Assembly: GCA_013538715.1 (NCBI GenBank)
Contig: JACAFH010000004.1
Location: 62,001-126,000, forward strand
Length of the DNA stretch: 64,000 nucleotides
Direction of reading: 5' to 3'
DNA from: Candidatus Nitrosothermus koennekei
GTDB lineage: Archaea > Thermoproteota > Nitrososphaeria > Nitrososphaerales > Nitrosocaldaceae
Position numbers and translations under genes: made by a program. Under the pieces are notes generated by a model. That model saw nothing but the letters and a program-made list of their open reading frames with translations. It was not told where the DNA came from and ran no database searches. Each line of letters starts with the position of its first letter. Within the stretch, counting starts at the first letter, position 1. This document shows positions 1 to 8,669 of the stretch, one piece after another.

Positions 1-199
1 CTATGCTATTAAACTTGGGTTAATTGAGGTAAAAGATGTCATCTCTCTTATTAATAAGAGAGGAGATACTCATATAGTATTAACTGGTAATTATGCTCAT
101 GAAGAGATCATCAATATAGCAGATCTGGTTACAGAGATGAGGGAGATAAAACATCCTTATAAGAGAGGTATCAAAGCTGTAAAGGGAATAGATTATTAA
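1..199 (+). CDS. cobO: Cob(I)alamin adenosyltransferase, C-terminal part (cut by window edge)
   Basis: The reading frame is open from base 2 to a TAA at 197-199 and gives the last 65 residues of a CobO/BtuR/CobP-type corrinoid adenosyltransferase. The family signature of the C-terminus is clear: LTGNYAHEE, then ADLVTEMREIKHPY, then a Gly-Ile-Lys-Ala segment ending in GIDY. The enzyme transfers the adenosyl group of ATP to cob(I)alamin to make coenzyme B12. That cofactor is required by methylmalonyl-CoA mutase, whose B12-binding subunit lies at 44206-44616. The 5' end lies outside the window. The stop is only 4 bases from the end of the convergent RNase Z gene. Confidence 0.9.
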   Translation, partial: YAIKLGLIEVKDVISLINKRGDTHIVLTGNYAHEEIINIADLVTEMREIKHPYKRGIKAVKGIDY

Positions 200-203
200 T
201 TAT

Positions 204-1115
204 TCATTCTCTATAAGGAACCTCTATCATCATCATATCCTCTGCTGCTATTACATTATCATGTATACTCGCTTCCTTGAGTAAGATATCTGTATCATTA
301 TATCTAGCGCTAAAATGGGTTAATATTAAGAGATGTACATTAGCCTCTTTAGCAAGCATTGCTGCTTCTCTAGCAGTTGAGTGCATATTTGATATAGCAT
401 TACTAGCATGATCATCACCATATGTAGAATCAAATATTAGAACATCAGAGGATCTAAAGAACTCTGCTAGATGAGGGTTTGGTCTAGTATCACCAGATAT
501 ACCTATCTTCCTTCCTCTCCTCTTTGCTGATGTTACATCCTGTGGATTTATTATCCTCCCATCAATCTCTATAGCCTCACCATGCTGTAGTCTATGCCAT
601 AATTTACCTTTTGGTATTCCTAGTGCTAATGCCTTCTCTGGATAGAATACTCCAGGTCTAGGATACTCTTCTAAACAATACGAGTATGTTGTAACGCTAT
701 GCTCTGCTAATCTTGCTCTTACTTCATACTCCTTACTCTTCACTACTATACCTTCACTTACCTCTTTAAAGAATAATGGATATGATAACCTAAAGTTTAG
801 AAGACGCATATTAACTGTAATAAATTCATATAACTCTCTACTTCCATAAACCCTTAACTCTTTATCTCTCCCAAACAATTCTAATGTTTGTAAGAATCCT
901 AGCAAGCCAATTACATGATCACTATGCATGTGTGTTATGAATATACTCATACTTTTATTAGTGCCTATACCACTTTGTAAAAAATTTCTTTGCATACCTT
1001 CACCAGTATCAAATACCAATACCTCATCGCCTCTAATTATTGCTACAGAACTTAGACTACGTTTAGCAGTTGGTACAGCTGATGAGGTTCCTAAAAATAT
1101 TATCCTTAATTGCAT
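204..1115 (-). CDS. rnz: Ribonuclease Z (tRNA 3'-processing endonuclease)
   Basis: The protein has 303 residues, the usual length of short-form RNase Z. It is a metallo-beta-lactamase-fold nuclease that removes the 3' trailer of tRNA precursors. The N-terminal FLGTSSAVPT strand-loop is typical of the family. The zinc motif HMHSDH is at residues 62-67, further ligands are a His near 139, an Asp in SGDTRP near 209 and a His in LTHFSARY near 267. The start ATG at 1115 overlaps the end of the upstream methyltransferase gene by 10 bases, so the two are probably co-transcribed with the prs gene (order prs, methyltransferase, rnz). Neither tRNA in the window encodes CCA, consistent with a need for trailer removal before CCA addition. 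Confidence 0.95.
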   Translation of the reverse strand: MQLRIIFLGTSSAVPTAKRSLSSVAIIRGDEVLVFDTGEGMQRNFLQSGIGTNKSMSIFITHMHSDHVIGLLGFLQTLELFGRDKELRVYGSRELYEFITVNMRLLNFRLSYPLFFKEVSEGIVVKSKEYEVRARLAEHSVTTYSYCLEEYPRPGVFYPEKALALGIPKGKLWHRLQHGEAIEIDGRIINPQDVTSAKRRGRKIGISGDTRPNPHLAEFFRSSDVLIFDSTYGDDHASNAISNMHSTAREAAMLAKEANVHLLILTHFSARYNDTDILLKEASIHDNVIAAEDMMMIEVPYRE

Positions 1116-2020
1116 ATAACTAACCTCCTCCTTAAAGTTGAATGAACATATAGATCGTATGAACTTAAACCTTGTGGAGCATCACTATCTTTACAAAGTA
1201 TAACTATACTCTTGCTAATCCTTTTACACTCATCAAGTATTGCATTAACTAACTCTTTACTGCTTCTTCCAAAAGTAGATGAGGCTCTTCCATAAGGCAT
1301 GTTAGTAACTACAGCATCTGCTCTCTTGATAGGAATTCTGGTTGCATCAGAGTTTATTATATTAGCAACGAATCCATTATGTTTAAGATTTAAAGATGCA
1401 TATCTACACATACTTGGTGAGATATCCAATCCTATAGAGTTTATAGAATGATATGATGCATAGAGTAAGATTGTCCCAGTACCACAGCATGGATCGAGTA
1501 GAGTCTCTCCTTCTCTTATATTAGATAAATTTATCATTAGCATGGTTAGTTTAGGATTCAACTCAGCAGGATGCTTCTTTATCTTATCAAGTAAGATCTT
1601 CCTCTTCTCATATAAGATACATCTATATATCTCCTCTCCAACAATAATACCAAACGTTACCTCTGGTTTGTCTAAATCTACTTTACTATCCTTTGCTATA
1701 CTCTTTATCTCATTTGCCAATCTATCTATGAGAGAGATATATTCACTATCCAATAACCTCCTCAAACTAATAATCTTACATGAGAATCTCTTTAAATTGA
1801 CTATATCATACTCATCAAAACTCTTCCCAGCGTATTTAATCATCACTGCTCTATCATGTACCCTCTTAAGGTCTTTACTTGATCTTGTTATCACTAACCT
1901 TTCATTTATAAATATCTCAGCCTCTTTATCATATGTTCTTATCAATCTAATAGTCTCATCTCTTGCAAGTATAGGATCCTCTTTCTTCATTACAAAATAA
2001 TATTCACTCTTTGATTGCAT
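1106..2020 (-). CDS. tRNA (guanine-N2) methyltransferase, Trm-G10/Trm11-like
   Basis: A 304-residue class I SAM-dependent methyltransferase. The SAM-binding motif LLDPCCGTGT is at about residues 174-183, preceded by HPAELNPKL (about 150-158), the segment that typically precedes the Rossmann domain in the archaeal Trm-G10 (TIGR01177) family. The catalytic NPPY-type motif is present as NMPYG at 240-244. The N-terminal half, about 150 residues, is where a THUMP-type RNA-binding domain would lie, but I cannot confirm it by eye. Expected product: N2-methyl or N2,N2-dimethylguanosine at position 10 of tRNA. It overlaps rnz downstream and prs upstream (16 bases), suggesting an operon. Confidence 0.8.
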   Translation of the reverse strand: MQSKSEYYFVMKKEDPILARDETIRLIRTYDKEAEIFINERLVITRSSKDLKRVHDRAVMIKYAGKSFDEYDIVNLKRFSCKIISLRRLLDSEYISLIDRLANEIKSIAKDSKVDLDKPEVTFGIIVGEEIYRCILYEKRKILLDKIKKHPAELNPKLTMLMINLSNIREGETLLDPCCGTGTILLYASYHSINSIGLDISPSMCRYASLNLKHNGFVANIINSDATRIPIKRADAVVTNMPYGRASSTFGRSSKELVNAILDECKRISKSIVILCKDSDAPQGLSSYDLYVHSTLRRRLVICN

Positions 2021-2876
2021 TGCTTATCAGTGGTGATACATCAACCTTACTTGCTATATTCTCTATAGTGTTGGTAGCAATTATATCTCTAACTCCAGCA
2101 TCTATGATCTTCTCATATGCATTGTTTAGAAGTAAAGCATGTGTGCATGTAGTATAGATCTCTTTGCACCTATTCTTTATTACGCTACTTGCTTTTATTA
2201 TACTTGCCCCAGTACTTATCATATCATCTACTATTATAACTTCTCTTCCTTCTACCTCATTTAGTATAGAAGAGTCCTCATCTATCTTAACCTCTCCTGT
2301 AACTCTATCTCTATACTTTGGTAGCACTATAACTTTACTCTTCAAGAATGATGCGAATAGCTCTGCCCTTTCTCTTCCTCCTATATCTGGTGATACAACT
2401 ATTGCATCCTTTCCTTTAAACCATTCTGCTAACAATGGTACAGCTGTAAGATTTACACATCTCCTTAGATATGACAATGCTAATTGGCTATGAATATCTA
2501 TAGTTATTATCCTCCTTGGAAGGAATGCATCTAATATATTTGATATGTGATTTACGCTTACACTCTCCCCTTTTAAGAACTCTCTATCCTGTCTTGCGTA
2601 TGAGAGATATGGTATTACTATGGTTATCTTTGATGTATGTTCTCTAACCTTCCCTAATATTAGCAGTAATTGGATAAGATTATCATTCACTGGAGGATTT
2701 GTTGAGTGTATTATTATAACATGCTTATCCTCTAATTTAGATGCATCATCTATTGTTATCTTTATCTCTCCATCAGGGAATCTCTTTGTAGTTACATCAA
2801 TACATTCTAGAGATGATAGTTTAGCAGTTGAATATGCTAACATCTTGGATGGAGGTCCAGCAACTATTATACTCAT
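2004..2876 (-). CDS. prs: Ribose-phosphate pyrophosphokinase (PRPP synthetase)
   Basis: The 290-residue protein matches archaeal PRPP synthetases in length. It transfers pyrophosphate from ATP to ribose 5-phosphate, giving PRPP for nucleotide and histidine synthesis. Visible motifs are KRFPDGE (31-37), the ATP-binding YARQDREF (93-100), a HSQLALSYL segment and the PRPP loop VDDMISTGAS. It is the first gene of a likely leftward operon prs, tRNA methyltransferase, rnz, with an overlap of 16 bases to the next gene. The divergent gene at 3074 starts 197 bases away. Confidence 0.96.
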   Translation of the reverse strand: MSIIVAGPPSKMLAYSTAKLSSLECIDVTTKRFPDGEIKITIDDASKLEDKHVIIIHSTNPPVNDNLIQLLLILGKVREHTSKITIVIPYLSYARQDREFLKGESVSVNHISNILDAFLPRRIITIDIHSQLALSYLRRCVNLTAVPLLAEWFKGKDAIVVSPDIGGRERAELFASFLKSKVIVLPKYRDRVTGEVKIDEDSSILNEVEGREVIIVDDMISTGASIIKASSVIKNRCKEIYTTCTHALLLNNAYEKIIDAGVRDIIATNTIENIASKVDVSPLISNAIKE

Positions 2877-3073
2877 CTAAGCAGATTAAATAACATCAAT
2901 ATATCATTCTTCTCATCAATAATATTTTATAGGCGCAGATGTTAATAGATTGTTTATAGGATTTAATGATTGATCTAGAAGTTATATTAATAGATAACAT
3001 ATAATTTACATCACCTTATATTCCAAATCATTTAACATATGGTTTTTATCACTAATCTCATCTATTATTAGAG
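2877..3073. promoter_or_regulatory. Divergent intergenic region between prs and the C39/TPR gene
   Basis: This AT-rich 197-base gap separates two divergently read genes and must hold promoters for both. TATA-like stretches such as AATATTTTATAG (around 2923) are visible, but I cannot assign exact boxes. I see no RNA gene or ORF in it. Confidence 0.4.
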
Positions 3074-4012
3074 ATGGAGAAGATACTAGATCTACCATTA
3101 GTAAGAGAGGATGAGGATAACATCTGCTTACCATTAGTGATTAGCGTAATAACAAGATATTGGCATGAACCTATTCCACTAGAAGAAGCAAAGAGTAGAA
3201 CAAGGTTATATCCTAATATGAAGGCAAGTATAATGATTGAAGGTATCGAACTAGCAGAGAAGCATAAGTTCAAGGCATATACATATCAAGGTAGTATAAA
3301 TGATTTAAGGAAAAGGATAGATCAAGGTCTACCTCCAATAGTTATAATGCCAGGAATAAAGGATGTAGTTCAACATGCTTTAGTAATACAAGGATATGAT
3401 GGTAAGAAGATCTTAACCTACATACCTCAGCCTAATAGTATAGGAGCTATAGATGAGCATAAGTTTAATATGTTATGGCAGGAGGATGATAACCTAACAT
3501 TATTGATAGTGCCAGATGATATGAGTATTTATGTTAAAGATGAACTAAGGTTCTTACAATCAAATAGGGCATCGTTTGAAGCAGAAAGATTACGTATATT
3601 TGCTAAATATGAGGAGGCAATAGAACTATTAAATAGATTTAAGGGAGAAAGAAATGTAAGAATATATTATATGTTAGGCATCTTATACTCTGATATAAAG
3701 AGGTATGATGACGCTAGAAATCATTATGAGGAATCCCTCTCTATCAATAAGAGATTCTATCTATCATATAGAGCTCTAGGAAATCTATACCTTAAACTTA
3801 AAGATTATAGTAAAGCGGAAGAGTATTATAGTAAAGCCATAGAGATAAATCCAACTAGATTTGCTCCTATATACAAGAATAGAGCCATAGCAAGATTAGA
3901 GATAAACGCAAAAGAAGATGCATTAAAGGATCTCCAACTCTATCTAACCTATAATCCAGATGCTTATGATAAATCATCGATAGAAATGGCTATTAGAGAT
4001 TTAATACATTAA
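3074..4012 (+). CDS. Papain-fold (peptidase C39-like) domain fused to TPR repeats
   Basis: The 312-residue protein has two parts. Residues 1 to about 150 look like a C39-like papain fold: a Cys at 18 in NICLPLVIS, where the nucleophile is expected, and a His at 101 in QHALVIQGYDG, which resembles the catalytic His motif of Peptidase_C39_2. The Asp-Pro motif that usually follows the His is not evident (PQPN at 118-121), so activity is uncertain. Residues from about 170 to 310 form at least three TPR units with typical YYMLGILYSD, AYRALGNLYLKL-like and YYSKAIEINP spacing. No signal peptide is seen, so it is probably cytoplasmic. The next gene follows after 8 bases. Role unknown; a protein-interaction or processing role is inference. 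Confidence 0.7.
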   Translation: MEKILDLPLVREDEDNICLPLVISVITRYWHEPIPLEEAKSRTRLYPNMKASIMIEGIELAEKHKFKAYTYQGSINDLRKRIDQGLPPIVIMPGIKDVVQHALVIQGYDGKKILTYIPQPNSIGAIDEHKFNMLWQEDDNLTLLIVPDDMSIYVKDELRFLQSNRASFEAERLRIFAKYEEAIELLNRFKGERNVRIYYMLGILYSDIKRYDDARNHYEESLSINKRFYLSYRALGNLYLKLKDYSKAEEYYSKAIEINPTRFAPIYKNRAIARLEINAKEDALKDLQLYLTYNPDAYDKSSIEMAIRDLIH

Positions 4013-4020
4013 TATCTATC

Positions 4021-4968
4021 ATGAAGAGCATATTAAGAGTACTAGAAAGGTTAAGTAATGAGAACTATATATCTGGAGAAGATCTTAGTAAGGAGTTAGG
4101 TGTTAGTAGAGCATCTATATGGAAGAGTATCTCTACTTTAAGAAGATATGGTTATGTTATACCATCTAGAAAAGGTATAGGCTATAAGTTAGAGAAGAGA
4201 AGCAATCTACTTCTACCATGGGAAGTAAAACATGGTCTAAATACCAAGTTTATAGGTAAGGAGATCATTCATCGATTAAGGTTAGAATCTACACAAGATC
4301 TAGCAATGAGTATAGCAAAGAGAGCAGAGGAAGGAACAGTGGTTATAGCAGAGGAGCAGAGTAAAGGTAGGGGAAGGATAGATAGGAGATGGAGTTCTCC
4401 AGCAGGGGGTATATGGTTCTCTCTTATCTTAAAACCAAAGATAGAGTTAGAGAAGATAACAATACTTCCATTATCCATGGGTTTAGCAATAGTAGATTCG
4501 TTAGCAGAGCTAGGCTTGGATGCTAAACTAAAATGGCCAAACGATGTTATGATTAATGAGAAGAAAATTGCTGGAATATTGATAGAGTTTACTAGTGAGA
4601 TTGATAGTATAGATGCGATAGTTATTGGTATAGGCATAAATGTTAATATAAAGAAGGAAGAGTTAGGGATAGAAGATGCTACTACACTGATGGAAGAGTT
4701 TAAACATGAGGTAGATAGAGTAGATTTGATGAAGAGAGTGTTAAACAATATAGAGAAGCGTTACATCCAGTTCCTAAATAAAGAAGAGAGGATAATAGAA
4801 GATTATAAGAGTAAGTGTATAACCTTAAAGAAGCGTGTTATAGTAAGATATATGGAAGAGGAGTTTAATGCTGATGCTTTAGATGTTGATGAGAATGGAG
4901 CGTTGTTAGTAATGCTTGATAACAATACTACTAGAAGAATAATTGCTGGAGATGTGAGTATAAGATAG
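4021..4968 (+). CDS. birA: Biotin operon-type bifunctional protein: biotin-protein ligase with HTH domain
   Basis: A 315-residue BirA. Residues 1-60 form a winged helix (LSKELGVSRASIWKSI at 22-37), followed by the ligase domain with the biotinyl-AMP loop GRGRIDRRW at 116-124 and the LKWPNDVMI motif near 175-183, then an SH3-like C-terminal domain. It attaches biotin to the carrier subunit of acetyl/propionyl-CoA carboxylase, the CO2-fixing enzyme of the 3HP/4HB cycle in ammonia-oxidising archaea. The HTH domain suggests it can also repress biotin genes, but no operator is visible here. It follows the TPR gene by 8 bases and precedes a DUF2203 gene by 2 bases. Confidence 0.95.
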   Translation: MKSILRVLERLSNENYISGEDLSKELGVSRASIWKSISTLRRYGYVIPSRKGIGYKLEKRSNLLLPWEVKHGLNTKFIGKEIIHRLRLESTQDLAMSIAKRAEEGTVVIAEEQSKGRGRIDRRWSSPAGGIWFSLILKPKIELEKITILPLSMGLAIVDSLAELGLDAKLKWPNDVMINEKKIAGILIEFTSEIDSIDAIVIGIGINVNIKKEELGIEDATTLMEEFKHEVDRVDLMKRVLNNIEKRYIQFLNKEERIIEDYKSKCITLKKRVIVRYMEEEFNADALDVDENGALLVMLDNNTTRRIIAGDVSIR

Positions 4969-4970
4969 CA

Positions 4971-5402
4971 ATGATTAAATTAGATCATATATTTGCTTTA
5001 TACATGTTCAAATACTACACACCTCAACAAGCTAACAAGATATTACCAGATATAAAGAATAAACTTAATCTATTACTAAGACTGAAAGAGCATATATTGG
5101 TATTACAAGAGGAACTTAATAGAACTGTTAATCTTGATAATCTTAAATATTATATAGAGAAGAAGCAGGAACTTAACAAGAGTATAGCAGATCTATACAA
5201 GGGTATTGAAGAGATTGAGAGTTTAGGTGTTATAATTAAGAGTCTAGACGAAGGATTACTAGATTTTCCTAGTAAGAGGTTTGATGAGGATGTATGGCTC
5301 TGCTGGAAGATGGGTGAGGGTGAAGTAAAGTTCTGGCATGGGAAGGATGAAGGATTTGCTGGAAGGAAACCTTTACCAATAAGTGATGAATCATTGAGAT
5401 AA
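4971..5402 (+). CDS. DUF2203 family protein
   Basis: A 143-residue protein recognisable as DUF2203 by its start (YYTPQQANKILPDIK) and end (FDEDVWLCWKMGEGEV, then FWHGKDEGFAGRKPL). A long helical region with coiled-coil character covers about residues 20-80. Family members normally begin at the YFT/YYT segment, so the second Met (ATG at 5004) is a possible true start; neither site has a clear Shine-Dalgarno sequence. The function of the family is not established. It sits directly behind birA. Confidence 0.8.
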   Translation: MIKLDHIFALYMFKYYTPQQANKILPDIKNKLNLLLRLKEHILVLQEELNRTVNLDNLKYYIEKKQELNKSIADLYKGIEEIESLGVIIKSLDEGLLDFPSKRFDEDVWLCWKMGEGEVKFWHGKDEGFAGRKPLPISDESLR

Positions 5403-6271
5403 GATTATGGCTAAGAGTTGTTAGGATAAGATTCTTACTTGCTTCTATAATTGGTGTAAGTAATGGATTAGCCTTATCCTTACTTTACTCCCAAATAGAT
5501 CTCTTTAACGCAATCCTAACCTATCTAGGTATAATAGCATTACATGCAAGTGTTGATCTTTTAAACGATTACTGGGATTATAAGAGAGGTATAGATCTTA
5601 TAACAAAGCGAACAAAGTTTAGTGGAGGTACTGGGGTATTGCCAGAGGGTTTGTTAAATCCTAAAGATGTTTATAGGGTTGGCTTGATCATGCTCATTAT
5701 AGGTTCAACCGTAGGTATTTACTTTATAGCCATAAAAGGTATAGTAATAGCATTACTCCTAACATTTGCTATAATATCAATTTATTTCTACTCTAACAAG
5801 ATAGTTAACCTAGGTTTAGGAGAGATATTTGTTGCTATTAAAGGATGTATGATCGTGTTAGGAACATTCTATATTCAGGTAAACTCTATACCATTTGATG
5901 CTATGTTAAATGGTATCATCATTGGTATATTATCCTCTACAGTATTATTCATAAATTCCTTCCCAGATTATGATGCTGATAAATCTAAAGGAAGGAAGAC
6001 ACTAGTTATCATATTAGGTAAGGATAAAGCATCCAAGCTCTTCTTGTTTTTCCCTCTCATCATATATTCAATTATAATAATCGGTATACTCTCCAATCTT
6101 ATCACAATATATGCTCTTTTAACATTTCTAGCATTATTCTTCTTGATAAATGCTATTAGAAGGATTAGAAAGATTAGAGATGCCGATCTTTATGTGATGA
6201 ATAATACACTAAAATTTTCAAGAAGTGTAGGTTTATTATTACTACTTTCATATATATTAGATGTTATCTAG
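5393..6271 (+). CDS. UbiA-type prenyltransferase (MenA-like), start codon unclear
   Basis: An integral membrane prenyltransferase of about 290 residues. The first Asp-rich motif NDYWDYKRG and the following SGGTGVLPEG loop lie at about 5564-5650; the second motif, PDYDADKSKGRK, is at about 5960-5996. The loop sequence is closest to MenA (1,4-dihydroxy-2-naphthoate prenyltransferase), which would fit menaquinone synthesis. The frame is open from 5390 (stop at 5387-5389), and the usual N-terminus (RLWLRVVRIRFLLAS) is encoded, yet no ATG, GTG or TTG lies in frame before the TTG at 5639. That TTG would cut off the first catalytic motif and three membrane helices. The gene therefore uses a non-standard start (ATT at 5393 or ATA at 5399), or there is a frameshift at the 5' end; the ATG at 5407 is out of frame. 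Confidence 0.85.
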   Translation: MEIRLWLRVVRIRFLLASIIGVSNGLALSLLYSQIDLFNAILTYLGIIALHASVDLLNDYWDYKRGIDLITKRTKFSGGTGVLPEGLLNPKDVYRVGLIMLIIGSTVGIYFIAIKGIVIALLLTFAIISIYFYSNKIVNLGLGEIFVAIKGCMIVLGTFYIQVNSIPFDAMLNGIIIGILSSTVLFINSFPDYDADKSKGRKTLVIILGKDKASKLFLFFPLIIYSIIIIGILSNLITIYALLTFLALFFLINAIRRIRKIRDADLYVMNNTLKFSRSVGLLLLLSYILDVI

Positions 6272-6460
6272 AGAGAGGATGATTTTAACGTAACCTCTTT
6301 ATAGTCACATATCTAGATGAGAGACCAATCTATACTATCTAAATTTTGTTTTTGGAGATTATGAAGATTTTTTGATAAGCAAAAATTTACTAAAGAATGT
6401 ATGACTTTAACTCTCCTTCTGTAGAATGGGTTTTATTATAATTTGCTACACTTTTATTAA

Positions 6461-7057
6461 CAACAAAATCTCATTTTTATCTTTATTATTAAACTAAATG
6501 AAGAGTTTAGGAAGGCTTATGTATATGAGAAAATTGAAATAATCATCCTTGCGATAACACTATTTTCGTTTATAGCGTCTACTATCACAAATACCTGGGG
6601 AGATGGTTCGCATTGGAATACTCAAGTAGATAACTATATGCCAAAATTATGAGGATTTATTTTGATACTTTTTATTCTTGTTGCTATTCCTAAAATAGAT
6701 TCGTCGAAAGCAAATATTGAAAGATTTAAAAATATTATAATTGATTTTTTATCTTCATATTCTCTTGGAGTTAAAATAAATCTTAATGTAATTTTTCCAA
6801 TGTCTTGCTTTTTATTTTTCTATATTGTAATTTTGTGAAAATATAAAAAACTGGTTTATTGGAATTAGAACCTTGGACTCAATGATGTAGTTTGGGATAA
6901 TATACATAAGATTAGTGGAAAGGTGTTTAAAATTACTGGAGTCATTGACTTTATTCTTCCAGAATTATGTAATATTTTTCATTCTAATTCCTGTAGCTCT
7001 AGATGCTATATAATTATTTATTCGTATATTGAATATAAAAAGGAGATGAGACGATAA
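6461..7057 (+). pseudogene. Decayed SdpI/DUF1648-family membrane protein
   Basis: Reading the frame of base 6461 through its stops gives a coherent membrane protein remnant. It has a hydrophobic helix (EIIILAITLFSFIAS), then the DUF1648 signature (SHWNTQVDNYMPKL), a second helix and IPKIDSSKANIERFKN. In-frame TGA codons follow PKL and IVIL, and a TAG follows VYWN. After a shift of frame at about 6888 the SdpI-domain part resumes (VWDNIHKISGKVFKITG) and ends with IYSYIEYKKE before the TAA at 7057. Part of the region between these segments, including the usual GIRTPWT motif, is missing. SdpI-family proteins confer immunity to toxins in bacteria; the archaeal role is not known. The copy is clearly non-functional. 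Confidence 0.7.
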
Positions 7058-7232
7058 CATATAAAAGAACTTTTGTAGTGCAAACAATGGATAAATGGTT
7101 GAGATTGACTCAACCGCTTTAGCATTTGCTCATATTGGATCTAACATTATTTAATTTGTCAATGATATTCTCTAAACCAAAGATCTTGTTCATCTTATCC
7201 TCCATGGAATTTTATGTTCATGTTCTACTCTT

Positions 7233-7687
7233 TTAGCATACTTGAGGACCGTCATAACCTATGCTATGCATAACCTCTTCTCTAGTGTAGTAAGCCCAGC
7301 TACTGATCATCATTATCATTTGTGGTATTACTTTTTCAAGATCTATCTTATCTCGCTCTATAGTATCACCAAGAGAGAATGCATTGATTATCTTTGTTAA
7401 CGAGTGCGAGTAAGGTTCCTCATACATTTGTTTTATTATTATATCAAATACCTCATATTTACTAGCATTACTCCTAACCTCGCTCTTATATAATATGCCA
7501 TGCTTATCCTTAATTACTAGATAAAGATCTGGACATTTCTCTAATATATCAAATCCTTTTCTAAAACTTTTTGTATTGTAAGTGAATTCAAAGTTATATC
7601 TTCGCTCTTAATTACACCAATAAGATCATCGTTTATAACATCCTTATCATAGATCTCTACTAATAAGCTTGATAAAGGTCTGTTCAT
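7233..7687 (-). pseudogene. Frameshifted gene, transthyretin-like N-terminus plus unknown C-terminus
   Basis: On the minus strand an ATG at 7687 opens MNRPLSSLLVEIYDKDV and continues DDLIGVIKSEDI. The sense then moves to another frame near 7600, with FEFTYNTKSFRKGFDILE and PDLYLVIKDKHG, and runs to the TAG-bounded end at 7233. The first 90 residues resemble the beta-sandwich (transthyretin-like) segments seen in some secreted oxidoreductases and hydrolases, which read V-x-V-x-D-K-D followed by DDLIG and PDLYL. The C-terminal 64 residues (ending GYDGPQVC) I do not recognise. One frameshift is enough to explain the break. Upstream codons also read sensibly, so the original gene may have been longer. 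Confidence 0.55.
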
Positions 7688-7782
7688 ATCATCCTTTATA
7701 CTTCCTTGATTCTATATGCCATAAATAGATATCATAAATCAAATTATAAGTTTATTATATAAATCATCTATATATAAGTAAA

Positions 7783-8582
7783 ATGGATGCTAGAGAATAT
7801 AAAACACGTTATGAAATATTAGCATATAATCATGCCCAATAAATTATCAGTTTGTAAATCGTAGATATGCTAGAAGAGACATGATATGTGCAATAAATTA
7901 TGATAACGATTGGAATACATCAAACAATAGAGATAATATAAATAGATATGAACTAATACCAATATGCTATTACTCTATAGCAGAAATCTATAAATTATTA
8001 CATCCTATATACATATTATCATGTCGATGACCTAACTCGTGAGAATGATCTAGAAGGATGCTTATTAATACTTGATAAAGATGAAGAGATATTAGCGATG
8101 ATCACTGTAGCACATATGGATTTTTACTCATATGTTTATAGAAATAGGTTAATGGCTAATGTGGAGAGTGTAGATGGAAGTTTATATGTTGAGAAATTGA
8201 ATGGCAACAAGCATGTTATGATAAAACGAGAGGCTAATAAACATGAATTATACGCTTGGAGGTATACTCAATGGTATAAATTCTGGGATAGAGGAGATAA
8301 CAAGGATGAGATTGGTATATGTTATTATCCATCAACAAATGCAGTTATGCCAGCAGAGAATAGCATAAGAAGTTTAAGAATACTAGGTATGGTTACATAT
8401 TGCTAGATATAACTAGCGAAGATGGATTCTGGAGTAGGAGGTTTGATAAACAAACATTTAGAGATTATAGGATATTTAATGCATCTATACTAACAACAGC
8501 AAATGCTCCATGGTTCTTGAAAGATTCTAATAGCAGTCGAGGAGATATCTTCTTTAATCCAGCATATATAGCAAAACGCTAA
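7783..8582 (+). pseudogene. Multiply frameshifted gene for a conserved hypothetical protein
   Basis: Three reading frames together give one coherent protein. The pieces are MDAREYKTRYEILAYNHAQ then TAA (from 7783); NYDNDWNTSNNRDN with ELIPICYYSI (from 7896); DDLTRENDLEGC to LGMVTYC then TAG (about 8028-8406); and LLDITSEDGFWSRRFD to the TAA at 8582. The order of motifs (YHVDDLTRENDLEG, then MITVAHMDFYSY, then HELYAW, and near the end NAPW followed by D-x-FFNPAYI) resembles a family of hypothetical proteins that contain an APWGWDD-like motif. That identification is from memory and tentative. At least two frameshifts and two stops make it a pseudogene. Confidence 0.6.
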
Positions 8583-8669
8583 AGAGTTCGATCATTTGAT
8601 AATACGTATATCAAAAGGATGTATGAACATAGATAATCTTAATTATGTATCAAACAATTAGCATATTAA

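Noticed and set aside
6461-6870. Recoding of TGA as Trp or selenocysteine in the SdpI-like remnant
   Set aside because: TGG is used for Trp in the same frame, a TAG and a frameshift follow, part of the domain is deleted, and TGA ends normal genes in this window (for instance argG and lysW1).
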